A stretch of DNA of 46,770 nucleotides. It comes from JAJYVT01 sp035534455. Lineage in GTDB: Bacteria; Actinomycetota; Acidimicrobiia; Acidimicrobiales; RAAP-2. The stretch lies in NCBI GenBank assembly GCA_035534455.1, contig DATLRV010000004.1, positions 1-46,770 on the forward strand, written 5' to 3'. The translations under genes were made by a program, and so were the position numbers. The number at the start of each line of letters is the position of its first letter. Within the stretch, counting starts at the first letter, position 1. Under the pieces are notes generated by a model. That model was not told the origin of the DNA and made no database searches. It saw only the letters and a list, made by a program, of their open reading frames with translations. Positions 1 through 8,487 of the stretch are shown here, piece after piece.

Positions 1-169
1 CGTCGATGAGCCGTCCGTGCCACCCCTCCTCGGCCTCGAGCACCTGGGCCACACCGGGCCGCAGGGCGCCATTCGGCCCTACGTGGTGCGCCAGGGCGAG
101 CGCGAGCTCTTCGAGGGTCGGTTGGGACCAGTGGTGGACCGTCGGCTCGACGGTGGGCTCCGCCTGCAT
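1..169 (-). CDS. Hypothetical protein, N-terminal part only (runs off the left edge)
   Basis: An open frame reads leftwards from an ATG at 169 and leaves the window after 56 codons. The start is well supported by a strong ribosome binding site, AGGAAGGAGG, ending about 5 nt before the ATG. Codons end almost always in G or C, as in the real genes here. The visible protein is acidic and helical-looking (motifs EELALALAHHVGP and EEGWHGRLI) with no signal peptide. I do not recognise the family, and most of the protein lies outside the window. Confidence 0.7.
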   Translation of the reverse strand, partial: MQAEPTVEPTVHHWSQPTLEELALALAHHVGPNGALRPGVAQVLEAEEGWHGRLID

Positions 170-492
170 GACGCGCCTCCTTCCTCGGCCGTCGTGCTGG
201 CTGGAGGCCTGCGTGGCGGTCCGCCCTCCCACCGTTGCTCCTGTGGCCGTCCGCCCTCCAGGGCCGGACGTCACATTCGCGTGGGAGAGCGGGGCGTCAG
301 GCTGGCGGGCGGCGAGGCTCGGCCGCGCGGCGCCCGAAGCGCAGTCGTCGTCGAACCGAGGGCCGCGGGGCGGGGTCGTCGCCACAGCGGCATCGCTGCG
401 ACTTCGGCACGTGTGCGAGCACGGTCTCTACGTGCGCCCCGCACCCCCGCCACGAGGGTCGCCCGCAGCGCCGGCACCTGACCGCTCTACAC
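170..492. other. Intergenic region without a supported gene
   Basis: About 320 bases between the divergent left-edge gene and the CstR-like operator. Open frames here have no ribosome binding site, no family resemblance and a shifted codon pattern, so they look accidental. The region should hold the promoter of the left-edge gene, but I cannot place it. Confidence 0.5.
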
Positions 493-508
493 ATACCCTG
501 GAGGGTAT
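493..508. promoter_or_regulatory. CsoR/CstR-type operator dyad in front of the repressor gene
   Basis: ATACCC-TGGA-GGGTAT, a dyad with perfect 6-bp arms, 52 bp before the GTG of the CsoR-family gene. Members of this family bind TACCC...GGGTA dyads. The same arms and spacing recur at 2445-2460 before the thioredoxin operon, the other transcription unit of this locus. Autoregulation is the likely reading. Confidence 0.75.
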
Positions 509-559
509 CATGCGGTAGGAGGGTCGACGCCCGAGGACGGCTCGATCGAGGAGGACGAC

Positions 560-829
560 GTGGAACTGCCCGACGACGTGGTGAATGACGCCCGCCGCCG
601 CCTGCACCGGGCCGCGGGGCAGCTCGAAGCGGTCGACCGGATGCTCGCGGGCGGACGCGAGTGCAAGGACATCGTGATGCAGCTGTCCGCGGCGACCAAG
701 GCCCTCGAGCAGGTCGGGTTCAAGATCCTCGCCGCCGGTCTCACCTACTGCGTGGAGCACCCCAAGGAGGCTGAGGAGCAGGGATACCCGTTGGAAGAGG
801 TCCAGCGGATGTTCATGCGGCTGGCGTAG
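560..829 (+). CDS. CsoR/CstR-family (DUF156) metal- or persulfide-sensing repressor
   Basis: An 89-residue all-helical repressor of the CsoR/RcnR/FrmR family. The family hallmarks are present: an RLxRAxGQLEAVDRML helix and two conserved cysteines, here C35 and C64. The histidine that completes the Cu(I) site in CsoR, four residues before the second cysteine, is Gly60 here. Loss of that histidine with both cysteines kept is the pattern of CstR-type persulfide sensors, so a copper role is unlikely; this is inference from family knowledge. The GTG start follows GAGGAGG with good spacing. The dyad at 493-508 suggests autoregulation, and an equal dyad stands before the thioredoxin/DUF302 operon to the right. 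The gene is monocistronic. Confidence 0.9.
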   Translation: MELPDDVVNDARRRLHRAAGQLEAVDRMLAGGRECKDIVMQLSAATKALEQVGFKILAAGLTYCVEHPKEAEEQGYPLEEVQRMFMRLA

Positions 830-889
830 GGCCCCGCCGGCTGGCGCGAGGTCCCGCAACTGCGCGGAGGGTTCGAGAGCCGGGCGCGA

Positions 890-1603
890 TCACGGCCTGC
901 GGAGCCAACGCAGCCACTCGGTGCCGCCCATCAGCCGGAGCCGCTCCTCGAGCACCGGGTTGCCGTCGCACTGGCTGGCGTGGCAGGCGATCGCCCGGCG
1001 CTGCGGACCGCGGTCGACTGGGACGACGAGGTCCGTCTCCGAGGACCGCCGCCCGACGAATCCGGCGCCGAGCGCGGCGTTCAGCTCATCAGCCACCCGG
1101 TCGGGGATGGCCCACGCAAGAGCGGGCAAGCCGGGAGCGCCGGCGAGCGCGGCCTCGGTGGCACGACAGTGATCGGGATGACCGGTGACCCCGCCCTCGT
1201 CGAAGACGACCAACAGGTCCGCCTGCGTCTCATACGCGAGGGCCGCGACCTCCGCGGCCAACTCGTCCAGAGGTTCGTCCCGAAGCGCGCCGTCCGGGTG
1301 GTCGCCCAGCACCACCGTGCCCACGCCGAGCTCGAGGGCGGCGCGCCCGAGCTCGAGGCGCCGGAGCTCGTGCAAGGACTCGTGCAAGGACTCGTGCAGG
1401 GAGGGGTCCGAGCCGCCGAGGGTGGACGCCTCTCCCCGCGTGAAGCACAGCACCGCGACCCCCGCGCCGCGTGCGGCGAAGTGGCCGAGCACCGCCCCGA
1501 GCCCGAAGCTCTCGTCGTCGGGGTGTGCGCAGACCGCGAGAACCGACGTGGCCCGCGGGAGGGCCCGGCCGGCCGCATCGGGCGCACCTGTCGCGGGCGT
1601 CAT
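890..1603 (-). CDS. PIG-L/LmbE-family zinc-dependent deacetylase
   Basis: A 237-residue PIG-L family protein, the fold of MshB and GlcNAc-PI deacetylases. The zinc motif AHPDDE is at residues 26-31, and a second metal motif HPDH lies near residue 144. The family removes N-acetyl groups from GlcNAc conjugates, including mycothiol precursors and mycothiol conjugates. Which substrate applies here cannot be read from sequence. The start overlaps the DUF302 stop as ATGA, so it is the last gene of the thioredoxin-DUF302-PIG-L operon. A 12-bp tandem repeat (1367-1402) encodes HESL units just after the first third of the protein. Its place behind a thiol-type operator makes a role in low-molecular-weight thiol metabolism attractive but unproven. 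Confidence 0.85.
   Translation of the reverse strand: MTPATGAPDAAGRALPRATSVLAVCAHPDDESFGLGAVLGHFAARGAGVAVLCFTRGEASTLGGSDPSLHESLHESLHELRRLELGRAALELGVGTVVLGDHPDGALRDEPLDELAAEVAALAYETQADLLVVFDEGGVTGHPDHCRATEAALAGAPGLPALAWAIPDRVADELNAALGAGFVGRRSSETDLVVPVDRGPQRRAIACHASQCDGNPVLEERLRLMGGTEWLRWLRRP
1367..1402. repeat. 12-bp tandem repeat, three units, inside the PIG-L gene
   Basis: CTCGTGCAAGGA is repeated twice exactly and a third time with one change. Read on the minus strand it encodes HESL/HESLHE units. The unit length is a multiple of three, so copy-number change would keep the frame. Confidence 0.85.
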
Positions 1604-1998
1604 CCCGCCAGGTGCGCGATCGCCCGTTCGAGCGAGGACGCGGCTTGCGCACCGAGGACGTCGAGCTCGCCCCCTGCGTCGCCACCGCTCGCGGCGAGGA
1701 GCGACCGAGGATCGACGACCGCCACCCGGGTCCGGCCGTCCCCGATGTCCTCCAGCACGACGTTGCAGGGCAGGAGGAGCGCGAGTGCGGGCTCGGCCTC
1801 GAGGGCGCGATGGGCGAAGGCCGGGTTGCAGGCGCCCAGGATCTTGAGCGCTCGACGGCGCACGCCCAGCTTTGCCTCCAGGGTCCCGGCGACGTCGATC
1901 TCGCTCAGGATGCCGAAGCCCTCCTGCACCAGCGCGTCGCGGACCTCACGCTCGGCGTCGCCGATCGAGCGCTCCACGACCGTTTCGAATGCGTCCAT
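1600..1998 (-). CDS. DUF302 domain protein
   Basis: A 132-residue stand-alone DUF302 protein. The family signature is clear: GFGILSEIDV, then TLEAKLGV, then KILGACNPAFAHRALEAEP and LLLPCNVV. The invariant cysteines in GACNP and LPCNV are both present. DUF302 proteins are often found with sulfur and thiol genes and CsoR-type regulators, but the reaction is unknown. It lies 12 bp after the thioredoxin gene and overlaps the PIG-L start by 4 bp, so the three are very likely co-transcribed and probably co-regulated through the dyad at 2445-2460. No signal peptide, so cytoplasmic. Confidence 0.9.
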   Translation of the reverse strand: MDAFETVVERSIGDAEREVRDALVQEGFGILSEIDVAGTLEAKLGVRRRALKILGACNPAFAHRALEAEPALALLLPCNVVLEDIGDGRTRVAVVDPRSLLAASGGDAGGELDVLGAQAASSLERAIAHLAG

Positions 1999-2010
1999 GT
2001 CGCCCTCGCC

Positions 2011-2382
2011 TCAGGATGCGGCCTGGGCCTGCTCGTCGAGCTGCCGCCGGACCTCGTCCATGTCGAGCTCCTGCACCTTGGCGACCAGCTCTTCGAGCGC
2101 GGGCGCAGGGAGTGCGCCGGGCTGTGCGTAGAGGAGGATGCCGTCGCGGAACGCCATGAGCGTCGGGATCGACATGATCCCGAACCGCGCCGCGAGCTCC
2201 TGCTGGTCCTCGGTGTCGACCTTGCCGAACACCAGGTCCGGGTGTGCGCTGGACGCAGCGTCGAAGATCGGCGCGAACATCCGGCACGGCCCGCACCAGC
2301 TTGCCCAGAAGTCGACCAGGACGGTCTCGTTCGAGCTCACGGTCTCGTCGAAGTTGTCCTTGTGCAATGCGGTGGTCGCCAC
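2011..2382 (-). CDS. Thioredoxin
   Basis: A 123-residue thioredoxin with the active site WCGPC (Cys30, Cys33) after VDFWAS, and the cis-proline motif SIPT near residue 75. It reduces protein disulfides or persulfides in the cytoplasm. I chose the GTG at 2382 because GGAGG lies about 6 nt upstream; the longer frame upstream would start without a ribosome binding site. It is the first gene of the thioredoxin-DUF302-PIG-L operon. The operator dyad at 2445-2460 lies 63-78 bp before the start, where it could block transcription. A C-terminal extension rich in Asp, Glu and Gln (about residues 105-123) follows the normal thioredoxin end. Confidence 0.92.
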   Translation of the reverse strand: MATTALHKDNFDETVSSNETVLVDFWASWCGPCRMFAPIFDAASSAHPDLVFGKVDTEDQQELAARFGIMSIPTLMAFRDGILLYAQPGALPAPALEELVAKVQELDMDEVRRQLDEQAQAAS

Positions 2383-2444
2383 CAGATCCTCCGTCCCGGA
2401 GTTGTCTCGGCTGCTGGTGCAGCGCGCCGCTCTCGTCAACCACG

Positions 2445-2460
2445 ATACCCCTATGGGTAT
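2445..2460. promoter_or_regulatory. CsoR/CstR-type operator dyad in front of the thioredoxin operon
   Basis: ATACCC-CTAT-GGGTAT, with the same arms and the same 4-bp spacer length as the dyad at 493-508. It lies upstream of the thioredoxin start and also upstream of prfC on the other strand, nearly 300 bp away, so the thioredoxin operon is the more likely target. Confidence 0.75.
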
Positions 2461-2741
2461 TCCATCCGCTCGGGCACCCCCGGTGCCTCGACCGCGGCCG
2501 CCGGCCGCCGTGGGGTCGACGCCTCTCGCTCACGGCGGGAAGCCCCGCTCGCGGCGGTAGACTCCAGGGCTCTCGTGCAGCGCACCTTCTCGGCGCGCGC
2601 GGCCGCGGCGCCCGCCGGCTGCGCGCTGCAGATGACGGCCCAGCCGCTGCGGCGAGCCCGGCGGAGGACAAAGGACATCGGACAGGACGCGGTCGTGATC
2701 GAAGGCATGCACCAGGGGAGTCGGAGTCGGGCGGGTCGCCG

Positions 2742-4343
2742 GTGAGCGTGCTCGTCGACAGCGAGGTCGCCGTCCCTGCCGAGGCGGCGAGGCGCCGGAC
2801 CTTCGCCATCATCAGCCACCCCGACGCGGGCAAGACCACCCTGACGGAGAAGTTCCTCCTCTACGCCGGGGCGGTCGCCGAGGCCGGTGCGGTCAAGGCG
2901 CGCGCGGGGCGCCGGCGGGCGACGTCCGACTGGATGGCACTGGAGCAGCAGCGTGGCATCTCGATCACCTCGACCGTGTTGCAGTTCACCTACCGCGACC
3001 ACGTCGTGAACCTGCTGGACACCCCGGGGCACCGGGACTTCTCCGAGGACACGTACCGGGTGCTCGCTGCCGTAGACGCGGCGATCATGGTGCTCGACAC
3101 CGCCAAGGGGATCGAAGCGCAGACCTTGAAGCTGTTCGAGGTGTGCCGTGCGCGGTCGCTCCCGGTCGTCACGTTCCTCAACAAGTACGACCGCCCGGGA
3201 CGCGATCCCCTCGAGCTCCTCGACGAGATCGACGCCCAGATCGGGCTGCGCCCCACGCCCGTCACCTGGCCCGTCGGGATCCCCGGGGCCTTCCGCGGGG
3301 TCATCGACCGGCGGGACGGGAGCTTCGTGCGCTACCGCCGCACCGCGCACGGTTCCACCGCGGCGTCCGAAGAGCGCGTGGATGCCGAGCGGGCCGGTGC
3401 CGAGGAGGGTGAGGCATGGCGCAACGCCCACGAGGCGACGCGGCTGCTCGATGCAGTGGGCGCGACACTCGACGCCGCGTCGTTCCTCGCCGGCGAGTCG
3501 AGCCCCCTCTTCGTCGGCTCCGCGCTCACCAACTTCGGGGTGCGCCACCTCCTCGACGCGGTGGTGGATCTCGCCCCGCCCGCGTCGTCCCGTGCGGACG
3601 CCGAGGGTGCGCCTCGCCGGCTCGACGCGCCGTTTGCGGGCTTCGTGTTCAAGATCCAGGCCAACATGGACCCCGCCCATCGAGATCACGTCGCCTTCGT
3701 GAGGGTGTGCTCCGGGCGGTTCGTCCGGGGCATGACGCTCGTGCACGGTCCGACCGGCCGTCCGTTCTCGACCAAGTACGCAGCTTCGGTGTTCGGGTCC
3801 GAGCGCGACACGATCGACGTTGCCTATCCCGGCGACGTCGTCGGGCTCGTCAACGCCAGCGGCTTGCAGATCGGCGACACCCTCTACGACGCCGAGCCGG
3901 TGGTCTTCCCGCCGATCGCGACGTTCGCCCCCGAGCTGTTCGCGTCGGCCCGGCCCCGGGACACGGGTCGCCACAAGCAGTTCCACCGGGGCCTCGCCCA
4001 GCTCGAACGCGAAGGCGTCGTCCAGGTGTTGCGGGACCCGGACGGCGACCCCGTGCCGGTGCTCGCTGCGGTGGGCGCGATGCAGTTCGAAGTCTTCGTC
4101 CACCGACTTGCGCACGAGTTCGGCGCCGAGGCCGACCTCGTCCCTGCGTCCTACAAACTTGCGCGTCGCACCGACCGTGAGACCGCCGCACAGCTTCGCA
4201 ACGTCCGGGGGACCCGGGTCCTCGTGCGCGCCGACGGCACGCTGCTCGCCCTCTTCGACAGCCCGTACCAGTTGCAGCGGCTCGAGCACGACCATCCCGG
4301 CTGGCGCCTCGACCCGGTCGTGAGCGTGGGAGCGGCGCACTGA
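2742..4343 (+). CDS. prfC: Peptide chain release factor 3 (RF3)
   Basis: A 533-residue translational GTPase that recycles RF1 and RF2 after termination. The G-domain motifs are present: SHPDAGKTT (about residues 25-33), the switch region with RGISITST, DTPGH near 95, and NKYD near 146. The length fits RF3 (about 530), and the C-terminal part has the RF3 sequence FQANMDP-like (here KIQANMDPAHRDH) and GAMQFEV. The GTG at 2742 is chosen because homology begins within 20 residues of it. GGGGAG lies about 20 nt upstream, which is too far, so the GTG at 2748 is an alternative. No operon partner is visible on either side. Confidence 0.92.
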   Translation: MSVLVDSEVAVPAEAARRRTFAIISHPDAGKTTLTEKFLLYAGAVAEAGAVKARAGRRRATSDWMALEQQRGISITSTVLQFTYRDHVVNLLDTPGHRDFSEDTYRVLAAVDAAIMVLDTAKGIEAQTLKLFEVCRARSLPVVTFLNKYDRPGRDPLELLDEIDAQIGLRPTPVTWPVGIPGAFRGVIDRRDGSFVRYRRTAHGSTAASEERVDAERAGAEEGEAWRNAHEATRLLDAVGATLDAASFLAGESSPLFVGSALTNFGVRHLLDAVVDLAPPASSRADAEGAPRRLDAPFAGFVFKIQANMDPAHRDHVAFVRVCSGRFVRGMTLVHGPTGRPFSTKYAASVFGSERDTIDVAYPGDVVGLVNASGLQIGDTLYDAEPVVFPPIATFAPELFASARPRDTGRHKQFHRGLAQLEREGVVQVLRDPDGDPVPVLAAVGAMQFEVFVHRLAHEFGAEADLVPASYKLARRTDRETAAQLRNVRGTRVLVRADGTLLALFDSPYQLQRLEHDHPGWRLDPVVSVGAAH

Positions 4344-4425
4344 GCGACTGAGGTCGCCGCACTGTACGACGCCGTGTGCACGAGCGGCGCCGCCGGGCCG
4401 ACGTGGCTCGTCCTCGCGCCTTGCG

Positions 4426-4431
4426 TACAAT
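4426..4431 (+). promoter_or_regulatory. Possible -10 box of the FtsX/ABC operon
   Basis: TACAAT in GC-rich DNA, 40 bp before the ATG at 4472. No good -35 hexamer is visible 17 bp upstream. It favours the ATG at 4472 over the GTG at 4376, because the latter would lie before the transcription start. Confidence 0.35.
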
Positions 4432-4471
4432 TCGCCGGGGACCACTCGAGCGCATCCTGGGGGCGCACAGC

Positions 4472-7400
4472 ATGGGAGAGGTGCGCACCGGCGACGGGGA
4501 ACCGGGAGGTTCACCGGCCGCGCACGCACCCGGAGGCCACGTCAGGCGGCGCCACGTCAGGCTCTCCCTCCTCCTTGCGGGCCTCCGTTGGCGTTGGCGC
4601 AGCTCGCTCGCGATGTTTGTCGTCGCGCTGCTCGGCACCGCGATCGCCGCCTTCGGCCCGATCTACCTCGCTGGGGAGAACCAGACGACGCTCACCCAGA
4701 CGCTCCGGTCCGCCGTTCCTGGCAACGTCGGCCTGACGCTCCAACCCGTCACGCCGACCAACGGCTCGGGACTCCCATCGGCGGCGCGGGCCGTCAGGCG
4801 CTCGGACGTCGGGAACTTCTACGGCGCCGCGATCCACACCCAGTTCGCCGCCTTGGGAACCGTCTCGCACGGGCAGCCGTACACGAGCACGCTCGCCTCG
4901 AGGACCGGGGTGTGCAGGCACGTCCACATGGTCGCCGGCCGCTGCCTGGCCGAACCGGGGACCATCGCAGTCAGCGACCGGAGCGCCCGCCTGACCGGCT
5001 GGAAGGTCGGCACGCACGCCGTCGTCGACATCGGGAAGGGGATCACCGAGACCTTCGTGGTGGCCGGCCTCTACGCACCCGGGAGCGCCGCCACACCGTA
5101 CTGGTGGGGCCAGGACTATTTCGGTTACGGCACCTCGCCACCGCCTGCACCCCCGCGTCTCGACGACGTCTTCGCCAGTCCCAAGACGATCGCATCGGTG
5201 CACAACGCGCAGGTCAACGTCGTCGAACAGCTTCCACTGAGGACCAGCGTGCTGTCGCCCGGCCTTGTAGGCAGAACGGACACCACTTTGGCGCGCCTCG
5301 AGAAGGCCGAGCTGGGTCGCGGCGTGCGCCTCGACTCCCAGCTTCCCAAGGTGCTCGCCGGTGCGGTGTCGACCGAGCACACCGGGGGGACCATCGTCGA
5401 GGTGGTCGACCTCGAGCTGGCGCTGTTCGCGGTGTTCGTCCTGTACTTCGTTGCGAGCCGCACGGCCGCGGACCGCGAACCCGACGTCCGGCTCGCCGCC
5501 TTGCGCGGGTACCGGCCGCTGAGCGCGCTCGCGGTGGCGATGTCCGAGCCGGTCGTCGTCGTTCTGGCTGCAGTGCCTGCAGGGGTGCTCGGTGCATGGG
5601 TCTGCGCGAGTGCGATCACTCCGGCGGTGTTCGGCGCGCACGTCGGCGTGACCGTCCCGCTGACCGCGGCACTCGCCGCCATCGCGGCCGGTTTCGCCGG
5701 CCTGCTCGCGACCGCCGTCGGGACGCGTCACGTGCTGACGTCGAGCGCCGACACGCCGATCGGGACCACCTCGACACTCGCGCGGCACTCGGTCGCGCGG
5801 GTGGCGGCCGAGGTCATCGCGGTGGGCTTGGCGGGCGCGGCTTTCTTCGAGCTGTCCGTGGCGGGCGTCGCGAAGGGGCCGGGGTCCTCGACCGACGCCC
5901 TGGCGGCCCTCGCGCCGGGACTGCTCGCGCTCGGTGTGGGCGTGCTCGGGGCGCGGATCCTGCCCCTGGCGCTCCGGCCATCGCAGCGTCGATCGGCGTA
6001 CACGTCGAAGTTGGCGACGTCCTATGCGTCGCGGCGGGTCGCGCGTCGGACCGAGTTCACCGCGGTCGTCCTCCTCGGGGCGCTCGCGGTCGGCCTGACC
6101 GCGTTCGCGATCAGCGGATGGGCGATCGCGGCGCGCAACCGCAGCTCGCGCAGCGCCTTCGACGTCGGCGCGCCGACGGTCCTCAACGTGTCGGTGCCGC
6201 CCGGCCTCACATTCCTCCGGACCGTGCGGGCGGCGGAGCACGGTCGCCGGGATGCGATGGCAGCGGTGGTCGAGCGCTCGGCCAGCGGCACCACCCTGGC
6301 GGTGGACTCGAAGAGCATGGGAACGGTCGTCTCGTGGCCCTCCACGATGGGCGTCTCGGCGGGCGCGCTGGCGCACCGGCTCGTCCCCGCCGGCCTCGCC
6401 CCTCCCGTGATCGTCTCGGGCAGGGCCATCCTCATCCAGGCCCAGGTACACGAGACCTTCAGTGGCCAACCCCCACAGCTCGCCGTGGACCTCTACGACA
6501 CCGACTACCAGAACTCGACGCGCCTGACACTGGGCTCGCTGCTCCCGGGCACGCACACCTACCGCGCCGTGCTCGTCGGTGCGTGCGCCGGCGGATGCCG
6601 GCTCACCGACATGGCCCTCAGCTGGACAGCACCTCACCCCTCCTCCTCGGCGAGGGTCGACGTCACCATCGATCACCTGTCGGTGGTCCGGCACGGCGCC
6701 ACGGTGCCGCTCGCGTCCAGCCTGGGCCGTCGCGGTGCCTGGACGGCGAGCGCGGGAGCGCATGTCGCTCCGGGGTCTGGCGGTCTCCGGGTGTCCGCGC
6801 ACATGAGCTACCTCACCGCCACGGTCTCCGTCTCCCCGCACGATGTGCCCACCGCGCTGCCGGCGGTCGTCACGCGGTCGACCGCGTCGTCGGCGTCCGG
6901 GCACGGCGGCCCGCTCCTCGTCGGTCTCGACGGCTCGACCGTCCCGGGCCACACCGTCGGGGAGGTGCCCACGCTGCCCTCGATCGGGACCGACGCCAAC
7001 CTCGTCGACCTCCAGGTTGCCGAGCGGTTCGTGGCCACCCCCTACAGCTCTGACACCACCCAGGTCTGGTTGTCCGCGTCGGCCCCCCCCTCCGTCCTGA
7101 GTGCCTTGCGCGCCGACGGGCTGACTGTCCTGTCGCGAGCCACCGCTTCGGCACGTGCGGCACAGCTCGCCAAGGGCGGGGTCGGCCTCGCGTACTTCTT
7201 CTTCCTGCTCGCCGCCGGCGCGGCGGGGATCCTGCTGCTCGGCGCAGCGACGTTCGCGGTCGTGTCCGGCGCGCGCCGAAAGCACGGGGAGCTCGCGCTC
7301 ATGCGCGTCCTCGGAGTGGGTCGGGGGACGCTCCGGCGGCTCTTCTGGGCCGAGCAGTCGCTCGCCGTCGCCGCGGGGGCGGCCCTCGGCGCGGCGGCCG

Positions 7401-7609
7401 GCATCGCGGCCGCAGCCGTCGGGATGCGGACCGTGCCGGAGTTCGCCCACCAGGGCGCCGGGCCGCCGCTCGACCTCTCGCTCCCGGGGGTGCTCCTCGC
7501 GGCATCGCTCGCGGGCATCGCCGTCGCGCTCGCCTTGGCGACCTGGCTCGGGGCGTCGGTCATGGCGACGAGGGCGACGATCGACAAGTTGTGGGAGAGC
7601 CAGGGATGA
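4472..7609 (+). CDS. FtsX-like ABC transporter permease with two FtsX modules
   Basis: A 1045-residue membrane protein with about ten predicted membrane segments: one near residues 44-66, a large extracytoplasmic domain to about 310, a central cluster between 310 and 553, a second large outer domain (about 555-905), then three segments between 907 and 1030. This is the layout of a tandem FtsX (MacB/LolC-type) permease in one chain. The C-terminal FtsX module shows GARRKHGELALMRVLG. Such transporters couple ATP hydrolysis to mechanical work on the outer side rather than to a clear transport path; the substrate is unknown. The gene overlaps the first ATPase as ATGA, and a second ATPase follows, so all three form one operon and probably one complex. 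Confidence 0.85.
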   Translation: MGEVRTGDGEPGGSPAAHAPGGHVRRRHVRLSLLLAGLRWRWRSSLAMFVVALLGTAIAAFGPIYLAGENQTTLTQTLRSAVPGNVGLTLQPVTPTNGSGLPSAARAVRRSDVGNFYGAAIHTQFAALGTVSHGQPYTSTLASRTGVCRHVHMVAGRCLAEPGTIAVSDRSARLTGWKVGTHAVVDIGKGITETFVVAGLYAPGSAATPYWWGQDYFGYGTSPPPAPPRLDDVFASPKTIASVHNAQVNVVEQLPLRTSVLSPGLVGRTDTTLARLEKAELGRGVRLDSQLPKVLAGAVSTEHTGGTIVEVVDLELALFAVFVLYFVASRTAADREPDVRLAALRGYRPLSALAVAMSEPVVVVLAAVPAGVLGAWVCASAITPAVFGAHVGVTVPLTAALAAIAAGFAGLLATAVGTRHVLTSSADTPIGTTSTLARHSVARVAAEVIAVGLAGAAFFELSVAGVAKGPGSSTDALAALAPGLLALGVGVLGARILPLALRPSQRRSAYTSKLATSYASRRVARRTEFTAVVLLGALAVGLTAFAISGWAIAARNRSSRSAFDVGAPTVLNVSVPPGLTFLRTVRAAEHGRRDAMAAVVERSASGTTLAVDSKSMGTVVSWPSTMGVSAGALAHRLVPAGLAPPVIVSGRAILIQAQVHETFSGQPPQLAVDLYDTDYQNSTRLTLGSLLPGTHTYRAVLVGACAGGCRLTDMALSWTAPHPSSSARVDVTIDHLSVVRHGATVPLASSLGRRGAWTASAGAHVAPGSGGLRVSAHMSYLTATVSVSPHDVPTALPAVVTRSTASSASGHGGPLLVGLDGSTVPGHTVGEVPTLPSIGTDANLVDLQVAERFVATPYSSDTTQVWLSASAPPSVLSALRADGLTVLSRATASARAAQLAKGGVGLAYFFFLLAAGAAGILLLGAATFAVVSGARRKHGELALMRVLGVGRGTLRRLFWAEQSLAVAAGAALGAAAGIAAAAVGMRTVPEFAHQGAGPPLDLSLPGVLLAASLAGIAVALALATWLGASVMATRATIDKLWESQG

Positions 7610-8487
7610 CCCTCGTCACCGATCAGCCCCGCTCGCCGGGCGTCGCCGGGCGCGGTGGCGTCCGCGTCGAGCTCACGGGCGTCGTCCACCTCTACCGGCA
7701 GGCCGGGGCGGACGTCGTCGGGCTCCGCAGCGTCGACCTCGAGGTCGAACCGGGCGAGATGGTCGCGCTCCTCGGGCCGTCGGGCATGGGCAAGACGACC
7801 GTGCTGCGCCTCATGGCCGGGCTCATGGCGGCCTCTGCGGGCATCGTGCGCGTGGACGGCACGGACCTCGGTCGCCTCAAGGCCGCAGAGCGACGGCGCC
7901 TGCGCGCCTTCGAGATCAGCTACATCGTGCAGGGCACCCTGCCCAACGTCCTGCCCTACGCCACCGCGTTGGAGAACGTCTGGTTCGCCCAGCACGCGGC
8001 GGCGGGAGAAGGACATCGGGCACCGTGGCTCCCCGAGGAGCTGCTCGAGCATCTCGGGCTCGGCGACGTTGCCGACGCCCCCGTGCGCGCGCTCCCGCGA
8101 GGCATGCAGCAAGCGGTCGCGGTCGCGGCAGGCGTCGCGCCCGGGGCGCGCCTGCTCCTGGCCGACGAGCCCACCGCCCAGCTGACATCGACAGGGGCGG
8201 AGCGGGTGATCGCGCTCTTGCAGCAGGTGAACGCCGACTTCGGCACGACCGTCGTGATCGTCACCCACGATCCCGCGGTTGCCGCGCACTTCCAGAGGAC
8301 CGTCACGATCCGCGACGGGCGGGTGGGCGTCGAAGCGCACCGTGGTGAGGAGTATGCCGTCGTCGACGGGTCCGGGTCGGTCCAGCTCCCGCCCGACGCC
8401 CTCGCTGTGCTGCCGCCCAACAGCAGGGTGAAGGTGGTCGTGACCCCGACCCTCGTCGAGCTGCACCCCCCCGAAGAGGCGCGATGA
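7606..8487 (+). CDS. ABC transporter ATPase with degenerate signature motif
   Basis: A 293-residue ABC ATPase for the FtsX permease. Walker A is GPSGMGKTT, the Q-loop region reads YIVQGTLPN, Walker B is LLLADEPT with the catalytic Glu, and the H-loop is VIVTHDP. The signature LSGGQ is replaced by LPRGMQQ, so this subunit should be poor at closing on the ATP held by its partner. A C-terminal extension of about 50 residues follows the ATPase core. Translation is coupled to the permease (ATGA at 7606) and to the next ATPase (ATGA at 8484). The pairing with the next gene is discussed in the findings. Confidence 0.88.
   Translation: MTLVTDQPRSPGVAGRGGVRVELTGVVHLYRQAGADVVGLRSVDLEVEPGEMVALLGPSGMGKTTVLRLMAGLMAASAGIVRVDGTDLGRLKAAERRRLRAFEISYIVQGTLPNVLPYATALENVWFAQHAAAGEGHRAPWLPEELLEHLGLGDVADAPVRALPRGMQQAVAVAAGVAPGARLLLADEPTAQLTSTGAERVIALLQQVNADFGTTVVIVTHDPAVAAHFQRTVTIRDGRVGVEAHRGEEYAVVDGSGSVQLPPDALAVLPPNSRVKVVVTPTLVELHPPEEAR

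Noticed and set aside
170..492. Several overlapping short frames on both strands near the left edge
   Set aside because: No ribosome binding site, shifted codon pattern and no similarity; they look accidental.
4511..7450. Minus-strand open frame of 979 codons opposite the FtsX permease
   Set aside because: It mirrors the permease codons, is extremely Arg/Gly-rich and has no recognisable domain.
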